Positions 1 through 6,203 of a stretch of 6,397 bases of DNA are shown here, piece after piece (position 1 is the first letter of the stretch; the number at the start of each line of letters is the position of its first letter). Source of the DNA: DATMXT01 sp035560415 (GTDB lineage Bacteria > Bacillota > Clostridia > Oscillospirales > Feifaniaceae); NCBI GenBank assembly GCA_035560415.1, contig DATMZG010000022.1, forward strand, positions 1-6,397, given 5' to 3'. The notes beneath the pieces were generated by a model, which searched no databases, was not told the DNA's origin, and was given only the letters and a program-made list of their open reading frames with translations. Position numbers and translations under genes: made by a program.

Positions 1-14
1 GTATAGTATGTATG

Positions 15-1934
15 TCATGGCATTTCCGGCGGCTTTTTCAAAAATTCGAGCAGTATGTGCTCAGGCATGGGTTTTGCGAAGAAGTAGCCCTGTATGACAT
101 GGGCGCCCAGCCGCTGCACCCGGTGCACCTGTTCGCCGGTCTCAACCCCTTCAATGATGACCGCAAGGCCGATTTTGCTGAAAATTTCAATGAGCCCCTC
201 AAAGAGCGCCGCGTTGATGCTCTGCGCCGCAATGAGCATGGAGCGGTCGAGCTTGACAATGGAAAAGGGCAGCGACACCACCTGCGAGATGTTGGCAAAG
301 CCGGTGCCAAAGTCGTCGAGGGCAAAGGAAAAGCCCGCCGCAATGAGGGAGCGCATGAACTCTTTCAGCATGGCCGGATGGCTGGTCGCAGCGGTCTCGG
401 TCACCTCAAAGCAGACCCGCTCGGGGGAGACGCAGCTCTCGGAGATGATGCTGTACAGGCGCTTGTACTCGCCGGTGGAAAACTCGGTGGCCGAGAGATT
501 GAGCTCCACTTTGGGCACGAGCTCGGGGCCGTTGCGGCGCAGAAAGGCGCCGACCTCCCGAATGACATACTCATCAATGCGCAAAATGAGCCCGGAGCGC
601 TCGGCAATGGGAATGAACTCGCCCGGCGACACCTCCCCGAGCGTCGGATGCCGCATGCGCAGCAGCGCCTCCACGCCCTCGTAGCGGCCCTCTTTCATGT
701 TGTAGAGGGGCTGATAATGGAGAATAAGCCCTTCGCCGCTCGCCAAAACGTCGCGAATGGCGTTTTCCACGTCGTTTCGGCGCTGAGTGATGTATAGGAG
801 GCTTGTGTCGACTTGCTTTTTCGTGCCCCAGCCGTCCCGGTCGGTGTCGGAATAGGCGTTGTCGAGCAGGCTCACGACCTCTTCGGCCGATTTGAAAAAG
901 TCGGGCTGGCCGAAGTGCCGAATGGTGCAGGACAGCGTCGTATAGCCCTGCCCCGCCAACCACGGCCGCTCAAACCGGCGCTCTACGCAGAAGATTACGC
1001 GGTTATACACCGACTCGGAATTTGCCACAATCAAAAACCTGGAGCCGTACATGCGAAAGCTGCGCACGCCGCCCTCAAGCTCATTGAAAAAAGCGCCGAC
1101 CTGGGAGAAGAGCTTGTTGCCGATCTCCACGCCGAAGGAGTTGTTGATTTGCCTAATTCCGCCGACGTCGACGGCGACAAGCCAAAGCGGCTTTTTCTCA
1201 ATGAGCTGGTCGTTTAAAAAAGTCATCATGGCCGTATAGTTGAAGACGCCGCTGTTTAAATCGAGCATGATCTCGGGGTTTTGCAGCGTGAAGAACATGG
1301 TCAGCATGGTGCCCGCGAGCGTCACGCCGGTCAGCAGATATTGGGGCCAGACGTACTGCGCGCAAAGTGTGGCCGCGAGGGCCACGCAAAGCCAGAGCAT
1401 CGTGACAAACTGGCTGTGCTGGAGCTTGCGGCGAAAGGCGACGATCATACCGAAAATGAGCGGGAGATAAAAGAGGGCGTTAAAATAGAGCAGGTTAAAA
1501 AGGGGCCCGCGCGTGTAGACGCCGACGCCGCTTGACAGGTCAATGTAAAAAATCCATTTTGTAAACGGGTTGGAGACCAGCACGAGCAGACAGGCGGCCA
1601 CCGGCGCCATGAGCAGAGGCAGAATATTCCGGCGCCAGGTGTAGTAGAGCCCGGCCAGCGCGACGAGGTAGGCCAGAAAGAGGGGCAGCAGGACAAACTG
1701 AAGCGCGTAAAAGGCCGTGTTAATCAGATAGTTCACATAGGGCGGCAGCTCGGCCGCGTACATGATGGTGTAGGAGCCCGCGACGTCGAGCAGAATGTCC
1801 CCGGCCGAACAGATCAAAAGCACGCCAAACAGCTTGTTTTGAAAGCTCGGGAACCGGCGCACGGTAAAAAATCGAATTAACACAATCACGAGGAAAAGAA
1901 GGGCGCAAACCTCATACTGAGTGATGTAGGTCAT
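15..1934 (-). CDS. Membrane-bound EAL-domain c-di-GMP phosphodiesterase with degenerate GGDEF domain
   Basis: A 639-aa protein predicted to hydrolyse cyclic-di-GMP to pGpG at the inner face of the membrane. Residues about 8-217 form some seven hydrophobic helices, probably a sensor or anchor I cannot assign to a named family. Residues about 225-370 are GGDEF-like, but the signature reads YGSRF (296-300) in place of GGDEF, so cyclase activity is very unlikely; the domain may be structural or bind nucleotide. The EAL domain (about 390-635) keeps the expected catalytic and metal-binding positions: E422 in EALLR, N479 in NLS, E510 in FEVTE, D540/D541 in DDFGTG, K561 and D563 in VKLD, E595 in EGVET and Q615 in QGY. 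Loop 6 (DDFGTG) is intact. The ATG at 1932-1934 follows a purine-rich AGAGGGGGG site (1939-1947). It is separated from the genes to its right by 284 bp with its own candidate promoters, so it is probably a separate transcript. The stop is TGA at 15-17; its terminator lies outside the window. Confidence 0.95.
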   Translation of the reverse strand: MTYITQYEVCALLFLVIVLIRFFTVRRFPSFQNKLFGVLLICSAGDILLDVAGSYTIMYAAELPPYVNYLINTAFYALQFVLLPLFLAYLVALAGLYYTWRRNILPLLMAPVAACLLVLVSNPFTKWIFYIDLSSGVGVYTRGPLFNLLYFNALFYLPLIFGMIVAFRRKLQHSQFVTMLWLCVALAATLCAQYVWPQYLLTGVTLAGTMLTMFFTLQNPEIMLDLNSGVFNYTAMMTFLNDQLIEKKPLWLVAVDVGGIRQINNSFGVEIGNKLFSQVGAFFNELEGGVRSFRMYGSRFLIVANSESVYNRVIFCVERRFERPWLAGQGYTTLSCTIRHFGQPDFFKSAEEVVSLLDNAYSDTDRDGWGTKKQVDTSLLYITQRRNDVENAIRDVLASGEGLILHYQPLYNMKEGRYEGVEALLRMRHPTLGEVSPGEFIPIAERSGLILRIDEYVIREVGAFLRRNGPELVPKVELNLSATEFSTGEYKRLYSIISESCVSPERVCFEVTETAATSHPAMLKEFMRSLIAAGFSFALDDFGTGFANISQVVSLPFSIVKLDRSMLIAAQSINAALFEGLIEIFSKIGLAVIIEGVETGEQVHRVQRLGAHVIQGYFFAKPMPEHILLEFLKKPPEMP

Positions 1935-1952
1935 ATAACCCCCCTCTTACTC

Positions 1953-1969
1953 ACAATTAGCCTAATTGT
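1953..1969. promoter_or_regulatory. 17-bp perfect palindrome, candidate operator
   Basis: ACAATTAG-C-CTAATTGT is a perfect inverted repeat with 8-bp arms around one central base. It lies between the candidate EAL promoter and the EAL start codon and overlaps the edge of the 21-bp direct repeat. A dimeric repressor bound here would block transcription or early elongation. The regulator is unknown, and the AT-rich background makes such palindromes somewhat easier to obtain by chance. Confidence 0.45.
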
Positions 1970-2005
1970 AACATTTACAAATTGAATTGTAACATCTGCA
2001 AACTG
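1964..2005. repeat. Two adjacent copies of a 21-bp direct repeat
   Basis: Copies at 1964-1984 and 1985-2005 abut exactly and differ at three positions, all transitions. The consensus begins AATTGTAACAT and ends CAAAYTG. The first copy contains the perfect inverted repeat TTGTAA-CAT-TTACAA (1967-1981); in the second the right arm has drifted to CTGCAA. On the minus strand each copy supplies a TACAAT hexamer (1965-1970 and 1986-1991), so the repeat duplicates both a -10-like box and a dyad. Two tandem regulator sites over the EAL promoter is the simplest reading. Confidence 0.6.
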
Positions 2006-2014
2006 AATAATCAA
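1986..2014 (-). promoter_or_regulatory. Candidate sigma-70-type promoter P1 for the EAL gene
   Basis: On the minus strand, TTGATT (2009-2014; 4 of 6 matches to TTGACA) is separated by exactly 17 bp from TACAAT (1986-1991; 5 of 6 matches to TATAAT). Transcription would start near 1979, giving a leader of roughly 45 nt before the ATG at 1934. The -10 box lies inside the second 21-bp direct repeat, so a protein bound to that repeat would cover the promoter. Confidence 0.55.
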
Positions 2015-2031
2015 CCGCTCTGCATAAAAAA

Positions 2032-2060
2032 CTTGTACAAAAATTGAGGAAATATGACAA
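2032..2060 (-). promoter_or_regulatory. Candidate upstream promoter P2 for the EAL gene
   Basis: On the minus strand, TTGTCA (2055-2060; 5 of 6) is followed after 17 bp by TACAAG (2032-2037; 4 of 6). The -10 region overlaps an 8-bp palindrome TTGTACAA (2033-2040). GCAGAGCGG (2015-2023) lies eight bases downstream of this -10, close to the expected start point, as the same nonamer does in the 111-bp repeats at the other end of the window. It is weaker than P1 and could be chance in AT-rich DNA. Confidence 0.35.
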
Positions 2061-2218
2061 TTTATCCGGAAAATGTACCCGTAGGAGCACAAAAAAGCGG
2101 AGCGGAGCCGGTCGGTATGTCGTGCATGTTGTGAAATTAAGGGGTTTAAGAATATGCAAACCGTTAAGTAAATATCGGACTGTATATATTAAGAGGGTAT
2201 CCTATTAAATACATCAAA

Positions 2219-2746
2219 TTACAGCGGCTTTTCATATATGGCATAGGGCTCGCCCTCGGAGCGGATATCCGCAAAATCCACGTAGCCGATATGTACATAT
2301 CCCGTCTCCTCGTAGATGTGGCGGGCCGGCGCGTTTTCATGGAAAGTGTCGAGCCGCATGACGACAGCCCCCTGCCGCAGAGCAAGCTCCTCAGCATAGG
2401 CGAGAAGCCGCCGGGAGAGCCCTGAGCCCCTCGCGGCCGGCCGAGTGGCAAGCGTGTGAATGACCCGCACTTTGTCTGGCGGGGCCTCCACGCGCCAGGG
2501 CATGTCCCCGTACTGCGGAGCCTGGGCGGCATTGACGGTCACAGTGCCGACAATTTCCCCATCCAGTTCGGCCACATACAGGTCGCCTCTGGCAAAGGCG
2601 GCCGCCGGAACGGCCGGCGTGGGGTATTTGCCGTGGTGCCAGTTGGGGTAGTTGTTGCCGGTGCGGTGCAGGTGTTCTATGACCTGCTCCAGCAGGTCGG
2701 CGACGGCCGGGACGTCCTCCGCCACAGCGGGTCTGATGGTGAGCAT
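2219..2746 (-). CDS. GNAT-family N-acetyltransferase
   Basis: A 175-aa protein, a usual length for a single-domain GNAT enzyme that transfers an acyl group from a CoA thioester to an amine. It opens with the typical LTIRPAVAEDVPAVADLL strand and helix. The LYVAELDGEIVGTVTV segment (56-71) is the usual central hairpin. Motif A is visible as IHTLATRPAARGSGLSRRLL (96-115), where RGSG (106-109) forms the pyrophosphate-binding turn. Motif B is seen in MRLDTFHENAPARHIYEETGY (starting at 130), the common N-x-x-A-x-x-x-Y-E-x-x-G-[FY] pattern. The substrate cannot be read from sequence. The ATG at 2744-2746 is preceded by a G-rich but atypical site (GGGGGG, about nine bases upstream). It lies 78 bp after the WG-repeat gene in the same direction, so it may be the last gene of that operon, though the link is looser than among the three overlapping genes. 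Confidence 0.93.
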   Translation of the reverse strand: MLTIRPAVAEDVPAVADLLEQVIEHLHRTGNNYPNWHHGKYPTPAVPAAAFARGDLYVAELDGEIVGTVTVNAAQAPQYGDMPWRVEAPPDKVRVIHTLATRPAARGSGLSRRLLAYAEELALRQGAVVMRLDTFHENAPARHIYEETGYVHIGYVDFADIRSEGEPYAIYEKPL

Positions 2747-2824
2747 TTAAAAATTCCCCCCGAAAAAAGTCTTGCAGCGGCCTGTGGCGCCTGATGCTGT
2801 CCGCCGGTCTGATCGGTTATGCGC
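2747..2824. other. Short gap between the WG-repeat and GNAT genes, weak terminator-like signal
   Basis: On the minus strand, an imperfect stem (CAGC/GCTG with an inner GGC/GCC, roughly 2774-2799) is followed six bases later by T6 (2763-2768) and then the G6 that may serve as ribosome-binding site for the GNAT gene. The stem is short and interrupted, so at most it would be a leaky terminator or attenuator that lowers GNAT expression relative to the genes before it. Confidence 0.25.
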
Positions 2825-3997
2825 TCACGCGGGTTTTTCAATGACGGCAAGTCCCCACAGACCGTCCTTTTTGAGCATGGCATAGGTGCGGCCGTCCCCG
2901 CCGACATAGGGCAGCGAGACGCTTTCAAGGCCCGAAACGGTGAGCCCTGCGCCGACATATCCGTCCGCCAGCCGCAGCAGGCCGCACTGCGCGTAAGCCG
3001 CAAGCTCCTCCCCGGTGATGGGGTCTTCGCGCTGCGGCGCGACGGCGATGGCGCCGTCCCTTGCCACGACACCCCACTTGCCCTCCCCGTCAATACAGGC
3101 GGCAAAACCGCTCACAAAGCCGCCGGAAACCCGGATTCCCCCGGGGAGCGGAATGTCGATTTCTTCGAGCTTCGTGTTGACATAGGTGTCGGTCTGGGAG
3201 ACCAGCCGCAAAAACTCGCCTCCGTCGCAGGACACCACATCGGCGTAGACGGCCTCAGTCAGCTGTCGGCCCACAGCGTTTGTCACGCCCCAAAGATCGG
3301 CCTCACGGTAGGCATAGAGCCCGCCGCCGACCGCTTTGAGCTGCTGGAAGCGGGGGAGATACAAAATATTGCCGCTTCGGTCGGCAAGGCCCCACAGCGC
3401 CCCGTCATAGAGGGCGATGGCGCCGCCCGGCAGCACCTCGGCGCCCTCCCAGGCCGCGTCGACGACAAAGTCGCCCTCGGGGCCGATGACGCCCCACAGT
3501 CCGTCCTTGCGCACGACCGCAAGCTCCTCTGCAAAGTTTTTCGCGTCCTCAAAGACAAAGGGGATGGAGGGTGCGCCCGTCTCGTCGAGATAGCCGTATC
3601 CGCCGTCAATGCGGCAGGCGATGAGCCCGCCGCTGCTGACAAGCGGTGTCCCTGAAAAAGGCTCCGCCACGACATGCCCCGCGGTGTCAATCATGCCGTA
3701 GAGGCCCGCCGCCGCAACGCAGGCCCGACCGCCCGAAAAGGGGTAGGCGGCGTCCCAGTAAGCCGGAATCTGCATGGCTCCGGCAGTGTCGATATATCCC
3801 CAGGGGCCCTTGGCGTCGCCGGTCGAAACCGGGCAAAATCCTTCGGAGAACTCCCCCGCCTGCGCGTATTTGGGCGTGACAATCCACCCGTAACCGATGG
3901 GCTCCTCTTCCGGCTGCGGCTGCGGAGTGACCGACGCCGGCACACAGCCGGACAGAAGCGCGGCAAGCGCAAGGGCCGGCAACAGTCTACTTTTCAT
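2825..3997 (-). CDS. WG-repeat lipoprotein
   Basis: A 390-aa protein predicted to be exported and lipid-anchored. MKSRLLPALALAALLSGC is a lipoprotein signal peptide with lipobox LSGC and acceptor Cys18, followed by a short Pro/Glu/Gln-rich linker. The rest is WG-type repeats with the core [LW]-[WY]-G-[VYLM]-[IL]-[DG]: aromatic positions W66, Y100, Y134, W168, W202 and W236 are spaced by exactly 34 residues, then W308 and W381 after a less regular stretch. WG repeats are usually assigned to extracellular or surface-exposed ligand- or protein-binding scaffolds; no enzyme motif is seen. The ATG at 3995-3997 is preferred over an in-frame ATG 12 codons upstream, because only the former has the signal peptide at its N terminus and an AAGGAG site (4005-4010) seven bases away. 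The start overlaps the end of the preceding gene by 11 bp, pointing to translational coupling. Confidence 0.9.
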   Translation of the reverse strand: MKSRLLPALALAALLSGCVPASVTPQPQPEEEPIGYGWIVTPKYAQAGEFSEGFCPVSTGDAKGPWGYIDTAGAMQIPAYWDAAYPFSGGRACVAAAGLYGMIDTAGHVVAEPFSGTPLVSSGGLIACRIDGGYGYLDETGAPSIPFVFEDAKNFAEELAVVRKDGLWGVIGPEGDFVVDAAWEGAEVLPGGAIALYDGALWGLADRSGNILYLPRFQQLKAVGGGLYAYREADLWGVTNAVGRQLTEAVYADVVSCDGGEFLRLVSQTDTYVNTKLEEIDIPLPGGIRVSGGFVSGFAACIDGEGKWGVVARDGAIAVAPQREDPITGEELAAYAQCGLLRLADGYVGAGLTVSGLESVSLPYVGGDGRTYAMLKKDGLWGLAVIEKPA

Positions 3998-5300
3998 CTT
4001 CCTGCTCCTTATACAGCGTCTTTGTGATGACAATGCTGTTCTTGCGGCGAAATTCCCGGTCGAGGTAGCTGTAATAGGCCCCGGGAGTCAGAATGCCGTT
4101 CAGCGAAATGATATCGGTGCCCACGAGGCCCACCACCTTGTCGGCCAGCAGGGCGCAGTTGGTGCTTGCGGCGAAATAAGTGCGAAAGCCGCCGGACCTG
4201 AACTTATAGAGCTGCGCGTCCAGGTTTTTGACAAAGGAGGACGCATAATCGTCGTGTATGCCGCCGGGGTCGCGCTGAATGGGCGAGGGCCAGGGGTCGA
4301 CCTCCCGCATCAGGTCCTCCATGCGCAGCTCAACCCGCTCACGCTGTCCCTCGGTCAGCCGCAGGCCAAACCCGAAAATGGATTTTTTTCTCGCTTTAAT
4401 GCAGTAGTCGAGGTATTTTTCCTTCCCTTTGACAATGGCCAGCACGCCGCTGCTGATGACCCCGCCCAGCCGGTAACTCGCCTCGTCGTAACTGCCGAAA
4501 GTCATCACCGTGTCTTCATAACACAGGTCGACGTGTCCAAACACCCCGGCCCCCTTTTTTGCGGCGTGAATGAAAATTTCGAGGTCGGGGACGGCGCAGG
4601 GGTCTTTATAAAGGTCCTGTTCAGGCTCGTCTTTCGTGAGCCGCAGCGTCTCGTTGACCTTGTCGATGGCCGAACGGGGGACGAGGGCGGTCAGGCCTGT
4701 CGGCAATTGAATGCGAATGTGCCGCTTGACGACATCCGACATCGAGCTGCGGCCCGGAAAGAGCTCGCGCCGGAAATCGGAGGCGGTACTGAGCGACATG
4801 AGAATGAAATAGCCGGCCAGAAGGAACCTCAGCATGCCGGAGCGAATGGAGGGGTAGAGGATGAGGGCCGCTCCGAAGCCGAGCGACACGAGCCCCAGCA
4901 GCAGCGGCTGCACGGCGCCCCGCATGCGGTCGCGTTTTCGAAGGAAAAACGTGATGAAGTGAATCGTGGCGGTCAATAGCAAATAGCCGCCAAGCGCCGG
5001 CGGGAAAAGGGCAAAAAAAGTCTCCTCACGCAAGAGCGTGAAAGTCGCGAGCCCGAGGTTTGCGCACCCTAAGAGCAGCCGCAGCGGCCGCCGGTCGGCG
5101 TCCGATGAAAAAGCGCCCACGATGCCGGACAGGCCGAGCACCGTCAGCAGTGTCGCCATCGCAAAATGAAAGAGTTCGACAGCCAAAGACGGCCACAGCA
5201 AAATCGCGGCCGCCGTAAGCGCGTAGCCGACGGCGCTGAGCAGCAGCGTGCCGGAGGTCAGGCGCTTTTTTACGTCAATAGACAGCTTGTACTGTTTCAT
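3987..5300 (-). CDS. DUF308/HdeD-like six-helix membrane protein fused to a putative permuted papain-fold domain
   Basis: A 437-aa protein. Residues about 15-172 form six hydrophobic helices (about 15-36, 43-63, 74-90, 94-120, 131-150, 156-172) in the HdeD/DUF308 pattern. Residues about 190-437 are soluble and resemble circularly permuted NlpC/P60-papain folds (YiiX/YebB, DUF4105, LRAT types), in which the His comes before the Cys: FGHVDLCYED (H256) looks like the His strand, STNCALLADKVVGLVGTD (C382) like the nucleophile helix, and LTPGAYYSYL (404-413) like the usual closing TP-x-x-x-Y segment. This reading is by motif only; the reaction (peptidase, amidase or acyltransferase) is unknown. 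Basic residues in the loops after helices 2, 4 and 6 place the C-terminal domain in the cytoplasm. The ATG at 5298-5300 has GAGGAG (5313-5318) 12 bases upstream, a long spacing, but it overlaps the preceding gene by 26 bp, which suggests coupling. An in-frame start 53 codons upstream would add a low-complexity, Arg/Pro-rich stretch and is rejected. Confidence 0.85.
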   Translation of the reverse strand: MKQYKLSIDVKKRLTSGTLLLSAVGYALTAAAILLWPSLAVELFHFAMATLLTVLGLSGIVGAFSSDADRRPLRLLLGCANLGLATFTLLREETFFALFPPALGGYLLLTATIHFITFFLRKRDRMRGAVQPLLLGLVSLGFGAALILYPSIRSGMLRFLLAGYFILMSLSTASDFRRELFPGRSSMSDVVKRHIRIQLPTGLTALVPRSAIDKVNETLRLTKDEPEQDLYKDPCAVPDLEIFIHAAKKGAGVFGHVDLCYEDTVMTFGSYDEASYRLGGVISSGVLAIVKGKEKYLDYCIKARKKSIFGFGLRLTEGQRERVELRMEDLMREVDPWPSPIQRDPGGIHDDYASSFVKNLDAQLYKFRSGGFRTYFAASTNCALLADKVVGLVGTDIISLNGILTPGAYYSYLDREFRRKNSIVITKTLYKEQEDEK

Positions 5301-6030
5301 CGGGGGTGTTGTCTCCTCGGAAGGTCGCGTTTTTGCGGCGTATTTCCGCCTGCAGCGCCTCCATGGCCTCGCCGGCCAGTAGTTCGGCCTCTTCGCGGCG
5401 GACAAAATCGTCGGCCGCGAGTTCATAGCGCAGTGAAAAGTAGTTTTCCCCGGCCGCAACGAGGGCCTTATAGATGCCCGAGAGCTCGCAGGCCGGGATG
5501 GTCGCCTCGAGGGCGGTGGGGCTCAGGCCTGCCGCATGAAAGAGCGGGGCCAGATAGAGCCGGCGAATTTTTGCGGTCGCATCGACCGCGAGAATCAGTT
5601 CGCCTGCCGCGGCCCGTTTGGCCGCCTCAAACTGCAAGAGCCAGAAGTTGTTCTCAGCGAGCCTGAGCAGCGCTTTGACGTCGAACCGGTCGGGCGTGGG
5701 CACCGCGGCGGTCAGGGCGTTGTTCCACTCCCAGAGGACCCGCTCGTCCTTACGCACGCCGCAGAAATTCGAGGCCCCGACAACCGCGAGGTCAATCCGG
5801 TGGGGCGCTTCCCCATAGAGACAGGACAGCTCCGCTGAGGACGCTGCCCGGCAGGCGAGCAAAGACCCCGCCGACTGCGCAATGGCCAGCCGGTCGGCCG
5901 CGACGGAGGAGGCGCTTTTGTCGGTGCAGACAATCTGGAAAAACGGCACGGTGCCGTCCCGCAGCAGCAAGCCGATCACGCCCTGCCGCGCCCTGCAGGC
6001 GGTGGAGAGCGATGAGCTCAAAACCTCCAC
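5275..6030 (-). CDS. Unrecognised 251-aa protein, first gene of a three-gene overlapping set
   Basis: I do not recognise this protein. It has no signal peptide and no clear membrane helix, so it is probably cytoplasmic. It is alanine-rich, mixed alpha/beta in appearance, with several cysteines scattered in the first half and no evident metal-binding CxxC pairs. Noticeable segments are HRIDLAVVGASNFCGVRKDE, LRLAENNFWLLQFEAAKRAAAGELILAVDATAKIRRLYLAPL, and a Glu-rich helical C terminus (EEAELLAGEAMEALQAEIRRK). It reads as a real gene because it runs uninterrupted into a 26-bp overlap with the DUF308-like gene and has a sensible ribosome-binding site. I chose GTG at 6028-6030, eight bases after GGAGG (6039-6043); an in-frame GTG at 6037-6039 overlaps that site and would leave it no spacing. 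It is the gene nearest the promoter-bearing repeats, with a leader of about 130 nt. Its function may be tied to the membrane protein that follows. Confidence 0.8.
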   Translation of the reverse strand: MEVLSSSLSTACRARQGVIGLLLRDGTVPFFQIVCTDKSASSVAADRLAIAQSAGSLLACRAASSAELSCLYGEAPHRIDLAVVGASNFCGVRKDERVLWEWNNALTAAVPTPDRFDVKALLRLAENNFWLLQFEAAKRAAAGELILAVDATAKIRRLYLAPLFHAAGLSPTALEATIPACELSGIYKALVAAGENYFSLRYELAADDFVRREEAELLAGEAMEALQAEIRRKNATFRGDNTPDETVQAVY

Positions 6031-6038
6031 AATGACCA

Positions 6039-6043
6039 CCTCC
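6039..6043 (-). promoter_or_regulatory. Ribosome-binding site that decides the start of the 251-aa gene
   Basis: GGAGG on the minus strand matches the core anti-Shine-Dalgarno pairing and lies eight bases before the GTG at 6028-6030. The competing in-frame GTG at 6037-6039 shares its first base with this site, so it is unlikely to be used. Confidence 0.65.
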
Positions 6044-6088
6044 GCCGATATGATGTCGCATGCCGCAAGCGCTGCCAGCGGACAAAAT

Positions 6089-6149
6089 CACGGCCGCACA
6101 CGCCCTCTCCCGAAGCGCGAAAATCGCAAGCACGAAAAAATCGAAAAAA
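6089..6149. repeat. Degenerate partial copy of the 111-bp repeat
   Basis: This stretch keeps recognisable pieces of the repeat in the right order: CGGCCGCA near 6091-6098 and GCGAAAATCGCA (6117-6128), about 110 bp before their counterparts in the first full copy. The middle has diverged and the -10 box and palindrome are absent. It forms most of the 5' leader of the 251-aa gene, so the array seems to have decayed at its gene-proximal end. Confidence 0.5.
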
Positions 6150-6165
6150 TAGCCGCTCTGCGTTT

Positions 6166-6174
6166 ATTATACCA
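6166..6174 (-). promoter_or_regulatory. Extended -10 promoter in repeat copy 1, likely promoter of the three-gene operon
   Basis: The minus strand reads TGG-TATAAT: a perfect -10 hexamer (6166-6171) with the TGn extension. At the -35 position I see only CACTTC, a poor match, so this would rely on the extended -10 or on an activator. The start point would be near 6158-6160, inside GCAGAGCGG, leaving a leader of about 130 nt before the 251-aa gene. This is the recognisable promoter closest to that gene. Confidence 0.6.
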
Positions 6175-6195
6175 CAAGCGCCGGGCGCGAAGTGG
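6172..6195. promoter_or_regulatory. Hyphenated palindrome abutting the -10 box, repeat copy 1
   Basis: Outer arms CCAC/GTGG enclose a core GCGCC-G-GGCGC, with mismatched A/G-rich bases between. It begins at the base next to the -10 hexamer and spans the usual -14 to -38 region, where a regulator would compete with, or substitute for, sigma contact with the -35 element. The core loop is too short for a good RNA hairpin, which favours a DNA-binding site. Confidence 0.5.
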
Positions 6196-6203
6196 GATAA
6201 TGG

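Larger units (their letters stand above)
1935..2218. other. AT-rich intergenic regulatory region between the GNAT and EAL genes
   Basis: This 284-bp gap is clearly more AT-rich than its surroundings. The left half (1953-2060) is dense with candidate control elements for the EAL gene: two promoter-like hexamer pairs, a 21-bp direct repeat and inverted repeats, listed separately. The right half (about 2061-2218) lies downstream of the GNAT gene. There I see a T6 run on the minus strand (within 2092-2097) after GC-rich sequence, but no convincing hairpin before it. No convincing gene, tRNA or recognisable riboswitch consensus was found on either strand. Confidence 0.7.

Noticed and set aside
12..797. 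Long plus-strand open frame of 261 codons opposite the EAL gene
   Set aside because: It is antisense to a well-supported EAL domain, its translation resembles no family and is rich in Gly/Ala/His/Arg, as expected from the complement of GC-rich coding DNA.
1935..2060. Cyclic-di-GMP riboswitch upstream of the EAL gene
   Set aside because: I looked for the GEMM-type conserved segments in the leader and saw none; the leader from P1 is also too short.
1962..2159. Minus-strand 65-codon open frame in the intergenic region
   Set aside because: It covers the candidate promoters and direct repeats, has a Cys/Phe/Tyr-rich composition, and shows no convincing ribosome-binding site.
2763..2799. Strong rho-independent terminator between the WG-repeat and GNAT genes
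   Set aside because: The stem is short, interrupted and separated from the T6 run by six bases; kept only as a weak attenuator-like possibility.
2819..3655. Plus-strand open frame of 278 codons opposite the WG-repeat gene
   Set aside because: Shadow of the GC-rich minus-strand gene; no recognisable domain and the opposite strand has clear periodic WG repeats.
3998..4033. Longer start for the WG-repeat lipoprotein (12 extra codons)
   Set aside because: The extension would place a basic segment before the signal peptide and ignore the well-spaced AAGGAG in front of the inner ATG.
3897..4979. Plus-strand open frame of 360 codons opposite the DUF308-like gene
   Set aside because: It overlaps two supported minus-strand genes and lacks any recognisable motif, whereas the minus strand has well-formed membrane helices and coherent overlaps.
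5301..5459. Longer start for the DUF308-like protein (53 extra codons)
   Set aside because: The extension is Arg/Pro/Thr-rich out-of-frame sequence of the preceding gene and would increase the overlap to about 185 bp.
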